Source of the DNA: Ectobius pallidus
Taxonomy: Eukaryota > Arthropoda > Insecta > Blattodea > Ectobiidae
Length of the DNA stretch: 64,000 bases
Direction of reading: 5' to 3'
NCBI GenBank assembly: GCA_964059195.1
Contig: CAXKWD010000009.1
Span: 86,587,432 to 86,651,431 of the forward strand
Position numbers and translations under genes: made by a program
In this document: in pieces, positions 1-11,130 of the stretch
How positions within the stretch are numbered: the first letter of the stretch is position 1
Layout of the letters: the number at the start of each line of letters is the position of its first letter
Notes under the pieces: generated by a model
What the model was told of the DNA's origin: nothing
The model's database searches: none
The model's input: only the letters and a program-made list of their open reading frames with translations

Positions 1-694
1 TTAATAAGTAAGAAAGTAAGTAATGTTAATAAATGTTTAAAATGTTTAAATGTTCAATACTTTCGTTTTAAAATCTGGTTTTAAAATAGTCTCTTTATCA
101 AAACTTGAATATATAGTTCACGCACTGTAACTAACGCAAAATTAGATATAAAATCACATGCTTAGATCAAACGTTTTCAAACGTCTTTACGTAAAAAGAG
201 GCGTAGGAAAACTCCCATAAAAAATAATAAATATATTTGCACGCATCTGACAGTTGATCGAAGTGTCAATACAAAAACAGATAAATTAATACGAACACTA
301 GAACTTAAAGGTAATAATAATTAAAATGCACTGGGTACTCACATTCAACAACACTTTACGAAGAAATAACAATAAATAACAACACTGCTATAACATAAAC
401 ACAAACAGAATAAAAACAAGTCTGTCAGTTCGTAGTATTCATCTATGTGGTGCCATGCTTTGATACACACTGTTCGAAAGACTGCATGCGACTGAGCGGG
501 CACGGCAGCCTGCAGTGATCATCTTGGCTGCCAGCGGGACTGCGTGGTGGGGTGGGGTGGGGATTCGCGAGGGAATGAGGCACACAAATCTTCAATGAAT
601 ACGCTGGAATTTTATACATGCCGGCAATTAAATAAACAGAAAGAGCTTCTAAATAAAACTATTTTCATAACATACAAAAACACTTACACATAAC
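1..694. other. Non-coding stretch with GC-richer patch
   Basis: No coding region is supported. Around 470-590 the base composition becomes noticeably GC-richer than its surroundings, with a short TGGGG repeat. Read on the minus strand, the sequence below it runs to a GTGAGT-like splice donor near 345, so this could be a promoter plus 5' untranslated exon of a gene leaving the window to the left. That is a weak inference with no protein support. Confidence 0.25.
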
Positions 695-1135
695 TAAAGG
701 CTGGATTTCTATGACATGTCATATTTTTCCCCTTTGCATTATTTTAGGTTTCCGTCTGGTGAAAATGGAATAGTTTTTATTGTGCATATAACTGCATATT
801 TAGGAAATTTTCAATTATTGTAGCATATTTATTATGAATGTGCATATTTAGGTCATAGATTTGGCATATTTGTGTGCATATTAAAGAAATTTTGAGGTTT
901 CATTTCACATTTTGTAAACGTTGCATTATAATGATACTTTTTGAGAATTTATAGATATTTTAAATAATTAACACTATATTTTAATAAAATGTATAGTAAT
1001 GAAACTTGTAAAAAATATACACAATGTGTAAGTAGTAAAGTCATATTTTAAATTTGATTGGTCATATTTTAATGTTTTTAGGTCATAAATGCATGCATAT
1101 ATCCTATTTGTTAGGTCACAGAAATCCGCCCCCTA
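695..1135. mobile_element. hAT-like MITE, family A copy 1 (441 bp)
   Basis: Non-autonomous DNA transposon. The left end TAAAGGCTGGATTTCT and the right end (reverse complement TAGGGGGCGGATTTCT) form terminal inverted repeats. It is flanked by near-identical 8-bp direct repeats, CACATAAC (687-694) and CCCATAAC (1136-1143), 7 of 8 matching. An 8-bp duplication fits the hAT superfamily. The interior repeats the motif TTTAGGTCAT and has no coding sequence. A second copy lies at 18546-18999. Confidence 0.8.
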
Positions 1136-1470
1136 CCCATAACTTACAGTTAACATTAGATAGTATGCTTCATTGCTTCCCTCAAAATCTCTTTGTATAC
1201 TGCATAATGGATATATGGGTTATCATATGGGCCTTTGGGCAGAACATAATTGAGCGTAAGATGCGTAACTAATTACACTACAGCAACGTTCTAACTATTC
1301 CCTAGTAACCTGTACAGAGGAAAGGACTCGATTTTCATTACTTAACGGGGTTATTATTTAGGCTTTATGGAACAAAAGAGGTCTTAATATTATTTTTTCA
1401 ACTGTCCTGTTTTGCCAGTACAGTGTATCCCAATTATCTTGTCCGCCTCAAATAACTTTTTTCCTGCAAT

Positions 1471-2250
1471 CAGGGGCGTAGGGAAGGGGTCCGGACCTCC
1501 CCAGAAATCAAAACCTAAAATTCTATTGAAGTTATTTAAGCTCCATTTGTCAAATATTTTATTATTTTATTTAATAATAAAATACTGAATTTGTAAATAT
1601 AGCCTATTATTTCCACTGTTCCATGTGTTATATTAACCTTTCTTATAAATAGCAATAAGTATTATAACTTAGGTAACGAGTTGGCATGTCTTAGAGTATA
1701 GTAAACAAATTTGCTAACTAGTTTTTCAGTGCTAAAAATAGCGTAAAATGTTATTTTCAATAGTTCAATATTAAAAAATAAATAAAAAATGGGGGTGAGC
1801 CAGCAGCGTCGCCAGGAATTTTGTTAAGGGGGGGCAAAATCAATTTCGGACCTCAATTTCAAATGATTAGGCTAAACACATTAATATTCACTTAGTTAAC
1901 CGGATCGTTATTTTGAACCCAAACTGAATTCGACGAGGCTACAAAGTTTTTTAAGTTAACAGAATACGCTCTTTTGAGCAATGACCTTGGCAAGATATTA
2001 TTATAAATAGCCTACATATTATAGTTATAATTAGTTAATACTTGCTAAACTCATTATAAAGTAATTCTATTTTTTTTTATTCTCCATGCTACAACTGTAG
2101 GTTGACAAAGAGTACCACAAATAAATGAATCCATAAGGCAATCCAAGGGGGGGCAACCTTTCCCCCCCCATGCCGACGCCCATGGTGAGCCCCCAAACCC
2201 CCCGGCACTTTCGTACACTCCCCGAAATTATTTTTTTGGCTACGTCCCTG
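1471..2250. mobile_element. TIR element carrying a nested MITE
   Basis: The left end CAGGGGCGTAGG and the right end (reverse complement CAGGGACGTAGCC) form short terminal inverted repeats. The inner flanks are G- or C-rich. The flanking 8-mers CCTGCAAT and TCTGCTTA share only a CTGC core, so the target duplication is weak. A second element (1802-2183) sits inside it. No coding sequence is visible. Confidence 0.55.
1802..2183. mobile_element. MITE nested in another element (382 bp)
   Basis: It is flanked by perfect 8-bp direct repeats GGTGAGCC (1794-1801 and 2184-2191). The ends AGCAGCGTCGCCAGG and, inverted, ATGGGCGTCGGCATG are imperfect terminal repeats, each followed by a run of G. The exact 8-bp duplication suggests a hAT-type transposase. 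It interrupts the element at 1471-2250 and is therefore younger than it. Confidence 0.75.
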
Positions 2251-2776
2251 TCTGCTTAATGCTATCAATGGTGGAAAGTCCAATTTCCAGTATCCAGATG
2301 CCGGCAACCTAACTTAATTCTCTCATTATCGCAAAGGTGCCTCATACCAAACCCAAGATCAGTGTCCAGGAACTAGGTATCATGCGGCTAGTTGCGCCTA
2401 CTAAATTTCTTGGAAACGAAAATAAGAACACACACAAAGAACATTAACAACTTGTGAGAACCACCAGAAAAGTAATCGATCGCTACCAAGCACCGCAGAT
2501 GTGACCATACTTGTAGTACCTATGGTATGGTTAGATGAAGTAACAATAATAGAAATACTGTACCTTATCTGCGTGAGACTCAATTTACCACGCAATAACC
2601 ACACCCCTGCGGTACTACCTTAGTCTTTAATTTTACATGAAATTAAAATCTTTCGTGTAGTTTTTTGCTCGTCATTTTATTACAAATTTAAGACAAACCT
2701 CTGTATTCCGCAGGATACACTGAGAATTTAAACAAGGAATAATTGGTCCTTTAATAGATCCGAGCATACTAAAGTC

Positions 2777-4299
2777 GAGGCAGAAAGAATAGGCGGGTTA
2801 CTCAAATAACTCCACCCAGCTATCACCCATCTTCCCTTTCCCCTTACAAATACTTAAGGCTGCGTCTCAAAGATCTTTCATTCCCACACAGTAGCTTATA
2901 GCAGTGTTATAATATAGTGTTAATGTTACTTCAGAAATATTATTTTCCAATTAAGATAATATTGCAAAAGACTAATTTAATTGATAAATTAATAATTCGA
3001 TACTTAGGTTTAAAGAATTATTAAATAAACTTCTTTATTTGCGTTATTTCCATAAACTTATGCGACTTGTCGGACAAGACACATTCAATAAATATAAGAA
3101 TTCAATTAATTTTCACATGATACGAGTATATTTGAATTTTAATAAAATTCAAACTACAGTACTTTTCAAATGAGAAGTCTTTTCCTTCACCGCCAATCAC
3201 GTGTACGGGCTAAAAGACTGCCGCTAGCAATGAGAGTCTTCCCTCCGTCTCGCCGTCTCTGATTGGACCGCGTATCTATGCAGTTGAAGGACATAGGACT
3301 TGTCATATAGTTTGTATTAATATTGCTCTCACTATAAATTTGATAGTAAATTGTCAGTCGTGTAGTAGACATCTTATCTACTATAAAATTACTATATAAT
3401 TTAAGTTGTAAAAGAAAGAATTGGCTGATTATGTCGTATTATAACGGATTTGTGTAAGCCTTCATCACAATCAACACAATTCCGTAACTCCCTCTCATTG
3501 CCGCTCTCCGCGTCAGAACCATTACTACTAGGGCTGTACCGATTAATCGATTAACCGGCTCGATTAATCGATTAAACATTTAATCGTCGATCAATTACAT
3601 TTTCCGATTAATCGGTTTAGTTGAATTCTGAAAAACGTTTTTCGAGAAATGGGTCAAATGACCAAACTCCTTTCTCTCGCTTCTCCGGCCTTGGCACATC
3701 ATGTGTCATTCAGCCTATTGTGCCCAAACAATTCCCGTTATTCAGAAACCTGAAGGGTAGTTTAGTTTTGCAAGTCTTGGCTGAAAAAGTAACCGGAAAT
3801 GTAAGTTTTGTATATATTTTTTCACTAATTAACTAATATTGGTATTCATTAATTCAGGATTTCTTCTAATTATCTGTAGTGTAGTAGTTATTAAACGTGT
3901 AAAACAATATTAAATGTACACTTTTGTTTCGTTTAAAATACCGACCAGTTTATCGACTAATCGGTCGATTAATCGATTAAAGTCAGGCGTTAACTCGATT
4001 AGAAATTTTAATCGATTTTCAGCCCTAATTACTACAACTATCAAAATTTATCAAGACCCTTTTAATAATGTCATCTCTACCTATCTCCTTTGTGAAGTCC
4101 TCTTCCTGTTTTAATAATACACGTATAGACTGACTTGAAGATGTACACGGATCAATATACGGATAACCACACTTGACAATAACTGACATTAATACACAGC
4201 GGGGACTAAATTCAGGTACAGGGCCATGAACCATTAGGGGAAAAAATGGAGTGGGAAACTCGTCTGCACAACCAGAAAACCGCCTATTCTTCCTGCCTC
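2777..4299. mobile_element. Unclassified TIR transposon, copy 1
   Basis: The ends are inverted repeats: GAGGCAGAAAGAATAGGCGG at the left and its near-perfect inverse at 4280-4299. A related element lies at 56638-57460, with similar ends and similar internal stretches such as the CACACAGTA and CCTATCTCCTTTGTG blocks. This copy is interrupted by a hAT-like MITE at 3529-4027, so the uninterrupted element is about 1.0 kb. No target duplication and no coding sequence were recognised. Confidence 0.7.
3529..4027. mobile_element. hAT-like MITE with ATTAATCGAT-rich ends (499 bp)
   Basis: The left end begins TAGGGCTGTACCGATT and the right end, inverted, reads TAGGGCTGAAAATCGATT. Perfect 8-bp direct repeats ATTACTAC flank it (3521-3528 and 4028-4035) and fit the hAT nTnnnnAn preference. 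Many overlapping copies of ATTAATCGAT lie near both termini and could be transposase-binding repeats. The related element at 56638-57460 shows the matching sequence with a single TTACTAC, effectively an empty site. Confidence 0.88.
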
Positions 4300-4769
4300 T
4301 ATAAAAGTAGTTCTGTGAACAGTAGACCTCGCGTCCAGAAAAAATCTAAAATCTGCTCATCTTGAAACGGAATAAAAAATAAAAATTCTTACACATGCGG
4401 TCGTTTTAATGACTTCAATGGGCATTCATGCCAAATTGGAAGAAAGTTGAACAATGCGTCGTGACTACGTAACAAATAAATTTATAGACATGCAGACGAA
4501 ATGCCGGTCTAAAATGAAGTGGAACAAAGCTGTAGAATTTTTTACAATCAGGAGTGGATGTAGTGTCAAATTGTTTACAACATGAACCGTTTGGCTAGAA
4601 TCGTTGAAAGAAGCTGAACATTACATGAAACGGAACAAAAAAAAACGGTCATCTTGAAATTGCATAAAAACATTACATCCTTACACATACTTCGTTTTTA
4701 ATTACTTCAAGAAATTTCATGCAAAATTGGGTAAAATAAATCTCGCAAACGGCTTGTTTGCGGACCCAG

Positions 4770-4794
4770 TTTTTTTTTTTTTTTTTTTTTTTTT
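4770..4794. repeat. Poly-T tract
   Basis: An uninterrupted run of T followed by TTTCTTTC, most simply the A-tail of a minus-strand retroposed sequence or a slippage tract. The surrounding 4300-5290 has no recognised gene. Confidence 0.7.
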
Positions 4795-5295
4795 CTTTCT
4801 TTTGTTATCGTATACTTTCAACCGCTTCGGTTTGCGTTATTAATTATGATATAGGCCTACCCTGTATAAGAACATAAATTTGGAAAATAAAATGTCTTGC
4901 ATAAGTTAATTTCTAATTAGAAATTACAAAATCCTTTAAATCTTTTAAGTTGGTTAATCAATAAATGCTCTTCAATTATAGATTATGTTGTGCTGTATTG
5001 AAAGCTACAATTTTTACTTTTTCTACCTGTCCATAGGTAGCCTACTACAGGTATAGGAAATACTGTGTTCCATCCTCAAATTCTATTTCGAGTTTTACCA
5101 CAAATACATGTTTTTAAGTTTCCTGAATAAAAAATAAAATTTTCAGAAACATGATCGTGTGTGCGTGGCTGCGAACAACATAGCTCGAGAAGATAAGTAT
5201 ATATATATTTTTTTAATGTACATGGTTTGAATACATTTTGCGGACGCGACAAGAAGATTGACGATGACATTCTCTTGCTTTTACTACCATTTTTA

Positions 5296-5527
5296 TCCTT
5301 CTGGTGGCACTATGGCCCTGGGGTCGACTCAGCCTCTAACAGAAATGAGTACCAGGAGCATATCTGGGGGTAAAGGCGGCCGGTGCGTAAGGCTGACAAC
5401 CTTACCACCTTCATGTGCCGAATGTCCAAAAATCTGGGATCCTCAACCTCCTGGAACCCTCTGGGCCTCCATGGCCTGTATAGGGATCACTTTACCTTAC
5501 CTTTTACCTTTTTACCTTATCGGTTCT
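5296..5527 (+). mobile_element. 5'-truncated SINE, family 1
   Basis: The body, running from the GGCACTATGGCCCTGG block through CCTGTATAGGGATCAC, matches the reverse complement of the SINE at 24984-25291. This copy lacks the tRNA-like head and ends in a TTACC-type simple tail at about 5498-5527. The long plus-strand open frame across it is a chance reading through the SINE. Confidence 0.75.
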
Positions 5528-7079
5528 GATGATTTTGTTTAAATTTTTGTACATGAGGTGTTTATACTAAGCACAAAAACGTTTATTTTTAACATTTTGT
5601 GTCAAAAATTCTTTGAAGGGTAGTTGTAAGCCAATCATCGTTTACACAAAATAACATGGCTAACAAAACATCCTTGCACGAGGCCAATTCGCATCCCCTA
5701 CAATACGGCCTCTTATCCATAGGTGCCGACTTTGCGGGAGGGTAAGGTTCTTTCTGTCCCTCCCCCACCCCATATTTAAGTTTTTATCATATGAGGTCAA
5801 TGATTAATTAGTAAAAATTAAATTCTTGCGCCCCCAACAAATTACTTGAGTGTAGTACCAGTTACAACGGCCGTAAATGATTTACAATACCGGTTAAGTC
5901 TTGTGCTTCTTCTAGACCGTCTTCAACATAATACTAATCCAAACTCACACTCACTTTGTTTTATTGCATCTTTCCCCTCCCCTCTGTTTCGCCGCAATCA
6001 CTTATGGCAACGGCCCCCACTTCAGCTAAAGACGTGTCTGGCTGTTGTTTGCGGTGGACATTATTGTTATGAAGCGTGGTTTGTTTCAAGAGCCTTACGG
6101 GCTATGACACATGTTATGATGACCTTTATATCAGGGGTGGACATTCCCTCGGTGCTGAGTCTCAAAACCCATACACACATTGAGCCATCAGTTAAAGCGG
6201 TCGCACAGTGGTCCAAAATGCGAATCTAGCGGGACAAAACTCATTTTGGTCACCCTTGTAAAATTAAGCAACAACAGTCTGATAATACTGAAAACATATC
6301 CCTTCATCAGGAATGAACCTTTAAATAAGGGTACTTAGATTTATGACAGCATGACACATCCCCAAAGTTCAATGAAGTTTTGCTGATTTTGGGCCAGGCA
6401 TCAGACGGTATATTTCTCAGTAAGGTTTGTTAGTGGCTGGAAGCAACTGTGAACCAGTGGAGGAATTTATTACTACTGGATAATTTAATCCAAGGTATGT
6501 GGAACTTTTTGGTATAACAAGTATACATATATACATATTTGTATGTCCGTCATATTAGTTTGTATTCTTTAAAGATAAAAAATAAATTTATTTTTTTTCC
6601 AAAAACTTTAATTTGACTTATAAAAAATATATATCTGAATAGCACCTTGAAAATTCACCAGATCATAGTTAAATTCATGGGCTATAAGTTGCTTTGAACC
6701 GCAAAGTGCGCAAGTTGCGCCTTTTTCTGGAAAATCTATTTCTTTCCAAGAATCCAAGAAATAAGATTGCTTCTTGCAGAATATGTTTATTAGTAAAATA
6801 TGGGATTTCGATCAGTAGGCTGCACTGAATCAATAGAACCAGCAATAAATAATACCTAAAGGTTAATATGATATTTATTTGAATAAGTTTAAATAAATAA
6901 AAGTATTCAATTAATTTTAACAAATTAAAAATATTCCAAAAAATATGTAATTGGTTAATTTTCATACAACTTATGAAAATATTCTACGGTCTTTTTAGAT
7001 ATACTTTATTTTTATATTCTAGGGAAAACAAGGGATCCAAAAAAGTAGAATGTCACACACTAGAAGTAAATTACGGGTT

Positions 7080-7582
7080 ATGACCCGCATGGAATTATTC
7101 AAATTATTCAGGAAGAACAAATTCATTACGCAAGATTTGTGTAATTACGTGAAAGAAAATTTTGAATTGCGGGACTGCAATACTGTTGCCTTAAATGAAA
7201 TTTAAAAAGTGCTATTATTGTTTAAATCTGATTTCCGGAAACGCTGAAAACAATGTGGTAGAAAACATGATAGATTTGTGGTGAAATATACAAAATGGTT
7301 AAATTCTGAACTAATATTCCCGGAAAGTGTTATGAAATTTCATTCACTGAATGCTTCATCTTCATCAAATGTTGGAAGACCGAGAAAATTATTGTCTGAA
7401 GATAGTGTTCTTAATCTACTGGTCATCACTTCAGATCCTTTGATATCAAATATACGCCCCTTGCCCCAGAAGAAGAAATACAGTCTACCCTTGGAAGTTC
7501 GACAGCTCTTAAAAGAACCATATCTAATCAAAAGCCACAGAAATTATGAACAGAAGAAAATTTCGTCACCTCTAGAAGAAGT

Positions 7583-7625
<43 letters not shown>

Positions 7626-7686
7626 GAAGAAGAAGATGATGATGAAGGTGGTGATGAACATTATGAAGAAAATGGCGAAGAAAAAT

Positions 7687-7722
<36 letters not shown>

Positions 7723-7730
7723 ACGATTAA
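7080..7730 (+). pseudogene. Broken N-terminal transposase-like reading frame inside the Transib element
   Basis: One frame runs from ATG at 7080 to the stop at 7728-7730 but is interrupted by TAA (7203-7205) and TGA (7245-7247). It reads MTRMELFKLFRKNKF at the start and has a basic VGRPRK segment near 7369. After that the frame is lysine-rich and then strongly acidic, with two long aspartate runs encoded by GAT repeats. Position and a GRPRK-type motif fit the N-terminal part of a Transib transposase, but no catalytic DDE region is present, so that identity is inference. It is not expected to make an active enzyme. Confidence 0.5.
7584..7728 (+). repeat. (GAT)n microsatellite in two blocks
   Basis: GAT-repeat blocks at about 7584-7624 and 7687-7722 are separated by GAA/GAT-rich sequence. 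They encode poly-aspartate in the broken frame at 7080-7730 and probably expanded by slippage. Confidence 0.85.
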
Positions 7731-8049
7731 AATTTTGAAAACAGAACTGTAATCTTATAATATGGTATCATAACACATTGTATTCGTATGTGTGTATATA
7801 TGTATGTAGGTCTATGTGTGTATGTGTGTTTTGATGTAAAGTAGATGATTTTTCCTTTACCATCGTTTTCTAAAAACGAATACATTAGCATTGTTCCCTA
7901 ATCCACAAACAGTTTCTTTGTGCTGTAACTGCAATTACATGTAAGGGTAAAGTTTCAAAACATAATATAATTTTGTCCCGCTAGATTCGCGTTTTGGACC
8001 ACTGTGGGTCGGATGGAAATTATTAGAGTGGCCATACATCCCGCTTTGA

Positions 8050-8737
8050 CCGGGAGTCCCACGCAAGAGTTGGCCAATGACGCGGGTTTCTGTATCGCGG
8101 CGGCCCCTGCTCTAACTCCCGAGCGATCGGGTGAAATATCTACGCAAATAAAGCCGCGATCGGTGTAATGATTCAGGTTCTCACATTTACCGTTAAAATT
8201 ACAATGAAAATAACCACGTACCTCATCACAACAGATGTTGGAAATATTCTCCTCTTGCATCCACACAACACTGCTATCTTTTTAGGAAATTTTCTTTCAC
8301 GCACGTAAGTTCAGCTTCCGAGATCAAGTTAATTTCTCTTGTGATATTGTCTTTAAGTTCTTCTAACAGTAGGCTATGTGACTATTATTTATTAGGAACT
8401 TGAAAAATAAAGTGTATAGGTCAATTCCCCACACATTAGAACACTAGAAAAGAAATTAACTCTTATCTCAGAAGCTGAACTCACGCGCGCGAAAGAAAAT
8501 TCCCTAAAAAGGTGCCAGTGTTGTGCGTATGCAAGAGAACATTTCCAACATCTGTTGTCATGAGGTACGTGGTTATTTTCATTGTAATTTTAACGGTAAA
8601 TGTGAGAACCTGAATCATTACACCGATCACGGCTTTATTAGCGTAGATATTTCACCCGTTCGCTTGGGAGTTGGAGCTGTGCTCGCCGCGACGCAGAAAC
8701 CCGCGTCATTGACCAACTCTTGCGTGGGACTCACTGG
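8050..8737. mobile_element. Large foldback element with about 290-bp arms
   Basis: The arms at 8050-8338 and 8448-8737 are inverted copies of each other, separated by about 109 bp. Shared landmarks include GAGTCCCACGCAAGAG at the outer ends and AGTTCAGCTTC near the inner ends. Both arms give similar open frames on opposite strands (HCNFNGKCENLNHYTD), which is a consequence of the palindrome rather than evidence of two genes. No target duplication was found and the superfamily is unknown. It begins about 40 bp beyond the Transib element. Confidence 0.75.
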
Positions 8738-8742
8738 GTAAA

Positions 8743-8758
8743 TATATATATATATTAA

Positions 8759-8790
<32 letters not shown>

Positions 8791-8820
8791 GGTATATATA
8801 TAATATTAAAATATATATAA
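8743..8820. repeat. (TA)n and (TG)n microsatellite
   Basis: Alternating AT runs surround a TGTGTGTGTG block immediately after the foldback element. Confidence 0.85.
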
Positions 8821-8849
8821 AACCATTTAGTTGTCCCGTTTTTGATAAA

Positions 8850-9775
8850 ATTCTAGAAATAAGCTCGTGAACAGAACGTAGATTTATATCTGTAGACTTT
8901 ACTGGTTTTCATAGATTTAGGTTCATACGGCTACTGCCCTCTTAATGCCTGAAAATTGTTCATGAGAATTTTCATATAGTTTCATCAGTTTGCTCGACAT
9001 AAACTTATTTAAAAAAGGAAGAAGAAAAGCTCTAACTGGCAATAAACTGAACAAAAAGATAAATGTAAGGCAACATTTTTTAATGATTATTCTTTAAAGA
9101 TACAACTCAATTCTTTTTTATTTACTCCTATCTATGAACCTAGAAATCCATTCCTGATTCACCATGCAAAAATTTAGTAGAAATCGGTTAAGCGGATTAA
9201 AAGTGATAATTATGTTGATAATAGCCTATTCCTCATGTCTCATTAAATTTTTATACCACTGTGGTTTTTTGACCAAAGAGTCTGGATTTTAAATAAACAC
9301 TGTGGTGTTCAAGTAAAAAGTCCAGTTTTTAGTATCCCTTTAAATAAACCCATATTTACCATTTTAATCGAGTCAGTCAGGTAAGGATAGCAAAGTAAGT
9401 TAGTACAAAACATTACATTACATTGAGCTTTTATAATGTAGCAGAAGGAAAAACTGCACCCTGGATTTTCAGTGTGCTGCTAATATTTGGAGCAATGAAA
9501 GAAACAATGAGGAAATTGTGAAAGTCAAACTTTGTGCATTTTAACAATTGTATGAAATGCAGTGAATTTGATAAATTTCTCAGATCCTACAGTGGCAAAG
9601 AACCTGTTAAAGCTGCTAAGTCAGAAAATAAATATAACTTCAAAATGTCGAGCAGCAACAAAAACTAGCAGCTTGAAGCATCGCTGGATCAGCAGCGAGA
9701 TTCATGTGAAATAAATGCTCTCTTCCTATAGTATGTAATATGAATTGTGTAATATGTTGCAATAATGATAATCAA
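8850..9775. other. No recognised feature
   Basis: AT-rich sequence without a supportable gene or a clear element boundary. Confidence 0.4.
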
Positions 9776-9818
9776 TATAACGGTAATAATAATAATAATA
9801 ATAATGATGATAATAATA

Positions 9819-9884
<66 letters not shown>

Positions 9885-9920
9885 TGATTACATCTAATAA
9901 TAATAATAATAATAATATAT
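9776..9920. repeat. (AAT)n microsatellite
   Basis: A long AAT tract with occasional ATG/ATAG interruptions. The apparent poly-asparagine frame across it is simply the translation of the repeat. Confidence 0.9.
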
Positions 9921-10365
9921 TTTGTGGTGTTTAGTTGTGGCTCCAGGAGTTAAAGTTGGCAACCCTAATGGCAGACCACTAATGTGAGAAACTGTATTAT
10001 TATTAGGTCAAAGTGTATTTACTTCAATAGGAATTCTGTTAAAACACCCAATGCTCCATTGAGTTACTTTTCAGAACATATTCAAGCAAACAACTTCATC
10101 TTTTAGCAATATAAATTAATCCACTTGCCAAAATGAAGGCAAGTTCATGAGGGAATTTTAAATTATCGAGGAAGAACCCCCCAATATTCCCTGTTTTGTT
10201 CATCTGTGCATGTTTGTGTTATCCTAGGAGTAGGCTTTTGTCAAGTTGATCACCCACAAGGGACTTTCCCAAGTTCAATCCAAATATAGTATGTGGACCA
10301 TAGATCTGACACATTCTCTATACTCACTGTCATACAAATGTGGAGGTAAAATATTTAAGAAAGTA

Positions 10366-10431
10366 GAAAGAGAAAGATAAGAAAAAGAAGAAGAAGAAGA
10401 AGAAAGTATAATAGGAAACAAAGATATAGGC

Positions 10432-10471
<40 letters not shown>

Positions 10472-10478
10472 CACCATC

Positions 10479-10545
<67 letters not shown>

Positions 10546-10548
10546 AAA
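10366..10548. repeat. Compound (AAG)n-(AAT)n-(AAG)n microsatellite
   Basis: A purine-rich AAG tract at about 10376-10403, AAT repeats at about 10431-10516 broken by TCACCATCT, then AAG repeats to 10548. It has no coding significance. Confidence 0.88.
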
Positions 10549-10794
10549 AATATCACTACAATGAACCTATTCTATGATCCTAATGTACTGTATGGTACAA
10601 AGAAAAATTCCAAACATTTTTGCTCAATTCTAAAAATTTGACCTGACATAAATTTTAACCCTGTAAAGGAGGATGCATCTGAGAAGAAAAAGGCATATGT
10701 TATTATTGGATCTGAAATTGGCATTCAAGATAGCGGTATTATGTGCTGAAGTTATCTTAAAGTTTTCTTAAATCACAATGAAGATTGGTTGGTT

Positions 10795-10945
10795 TTATTG
10801 TTATATAATGAGGGGCCATTGCAGGTTTGGTGGAATTTTGTCCTGCAAGAGTTCTTTTGCATGCATGTAACATCTGCACACACACATAAATTTCATATAC
10901 CTGGGCAACAATCGAACTAGTTACCGCAGGCACAGGAAGCCAAAC
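10795..10945 (-). mobile_element. tRNA-type SINE fragment, family 2
   Basis: Read on the minus strand, CCTGCGGTAACTAGTTCGAT resembles a tRNA-like head with a GTTCGATTG B-box. It is followed by a body containing GCAAAAGAACTCTTGCAGGAC. A related body occurs at 19070-19445 (CATGTAAAAAACTCC). A polymerase III-type SINE is the simplest reading; the boundaries are approximate. Confidence 0.5.
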
Positions 10946-11130
10946 TGTGTCATCCCAGCCAATAATCACAATGATTATTTAGCTCATCAATCAGTAACCA
11001 ATCCAGTATAAGAATATGTGGAATTTCAATCACTCAAGAGAAGTATCTATCGTCATAATGTTGTAGTTTTATTTTTATTACTTTCATTTGATTGCACCTA
11101 TGTATAGCCATCCAACTGCTGCATCATCTA

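Larger units (their letters stand above)
6204..8006. mobile_element. Transib-family DNA transposon, RAG1-related class, decayed (1803 bp)
   Basis: The termini are 36-bp inverted repeats with one mismatch (6204-6239 and 7971-8006), each starting with CACAGTG. Perfect 5-bp direct repeats GGTCG flank the element (6199-6203 and 8007-8011). Transib elements are known for 5-bp GC-rich target duplications and ends resembling the V(D)J recombination signal. After the CACAGTG heptamer there are 23 bases, then ACAAAACTC (left) or ACAAAATTA (right), resembling the RSS nonamer ACAAAAACC. A broken coding region at 7080-7730 lies inside. At 1.8 kb the element is shorter than an autonomous Transib and is probably an internal deletion. 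The superfamily call rests on ends and duplication; the protein match is weaker. Confidence 0.8.

Noticed and set aside
5258..5542. 94-residue open frame
   Set aside because: It lies almost wholly in a SINE; the same residues appear in the other SINE copy on the opposite strand.
5719..6198. Open frame and G-rich TIR-like start near 5719
   Set aside because: No matching inverted terminus, duplication or protein similarity was found; too weak to call an element or gene.
7780..7835. TATGTGTG-rich stretch as Z-DNA or a regulatory site
   Set aside because: Short imperfect purine-pyrimidine repeat inside a dead transposon; nothing beyond simple sequence.
7955..8741. Two similar cysteine-containing open frames on opposite strands as a gene pair
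   Set aside because: They are the two arms of one foldback; similarity follows from the palindrome, not from two genes.
9740..9934. Asparagine-rich open frame
   Set aside because: Direct translation of an AAT microsatellite.
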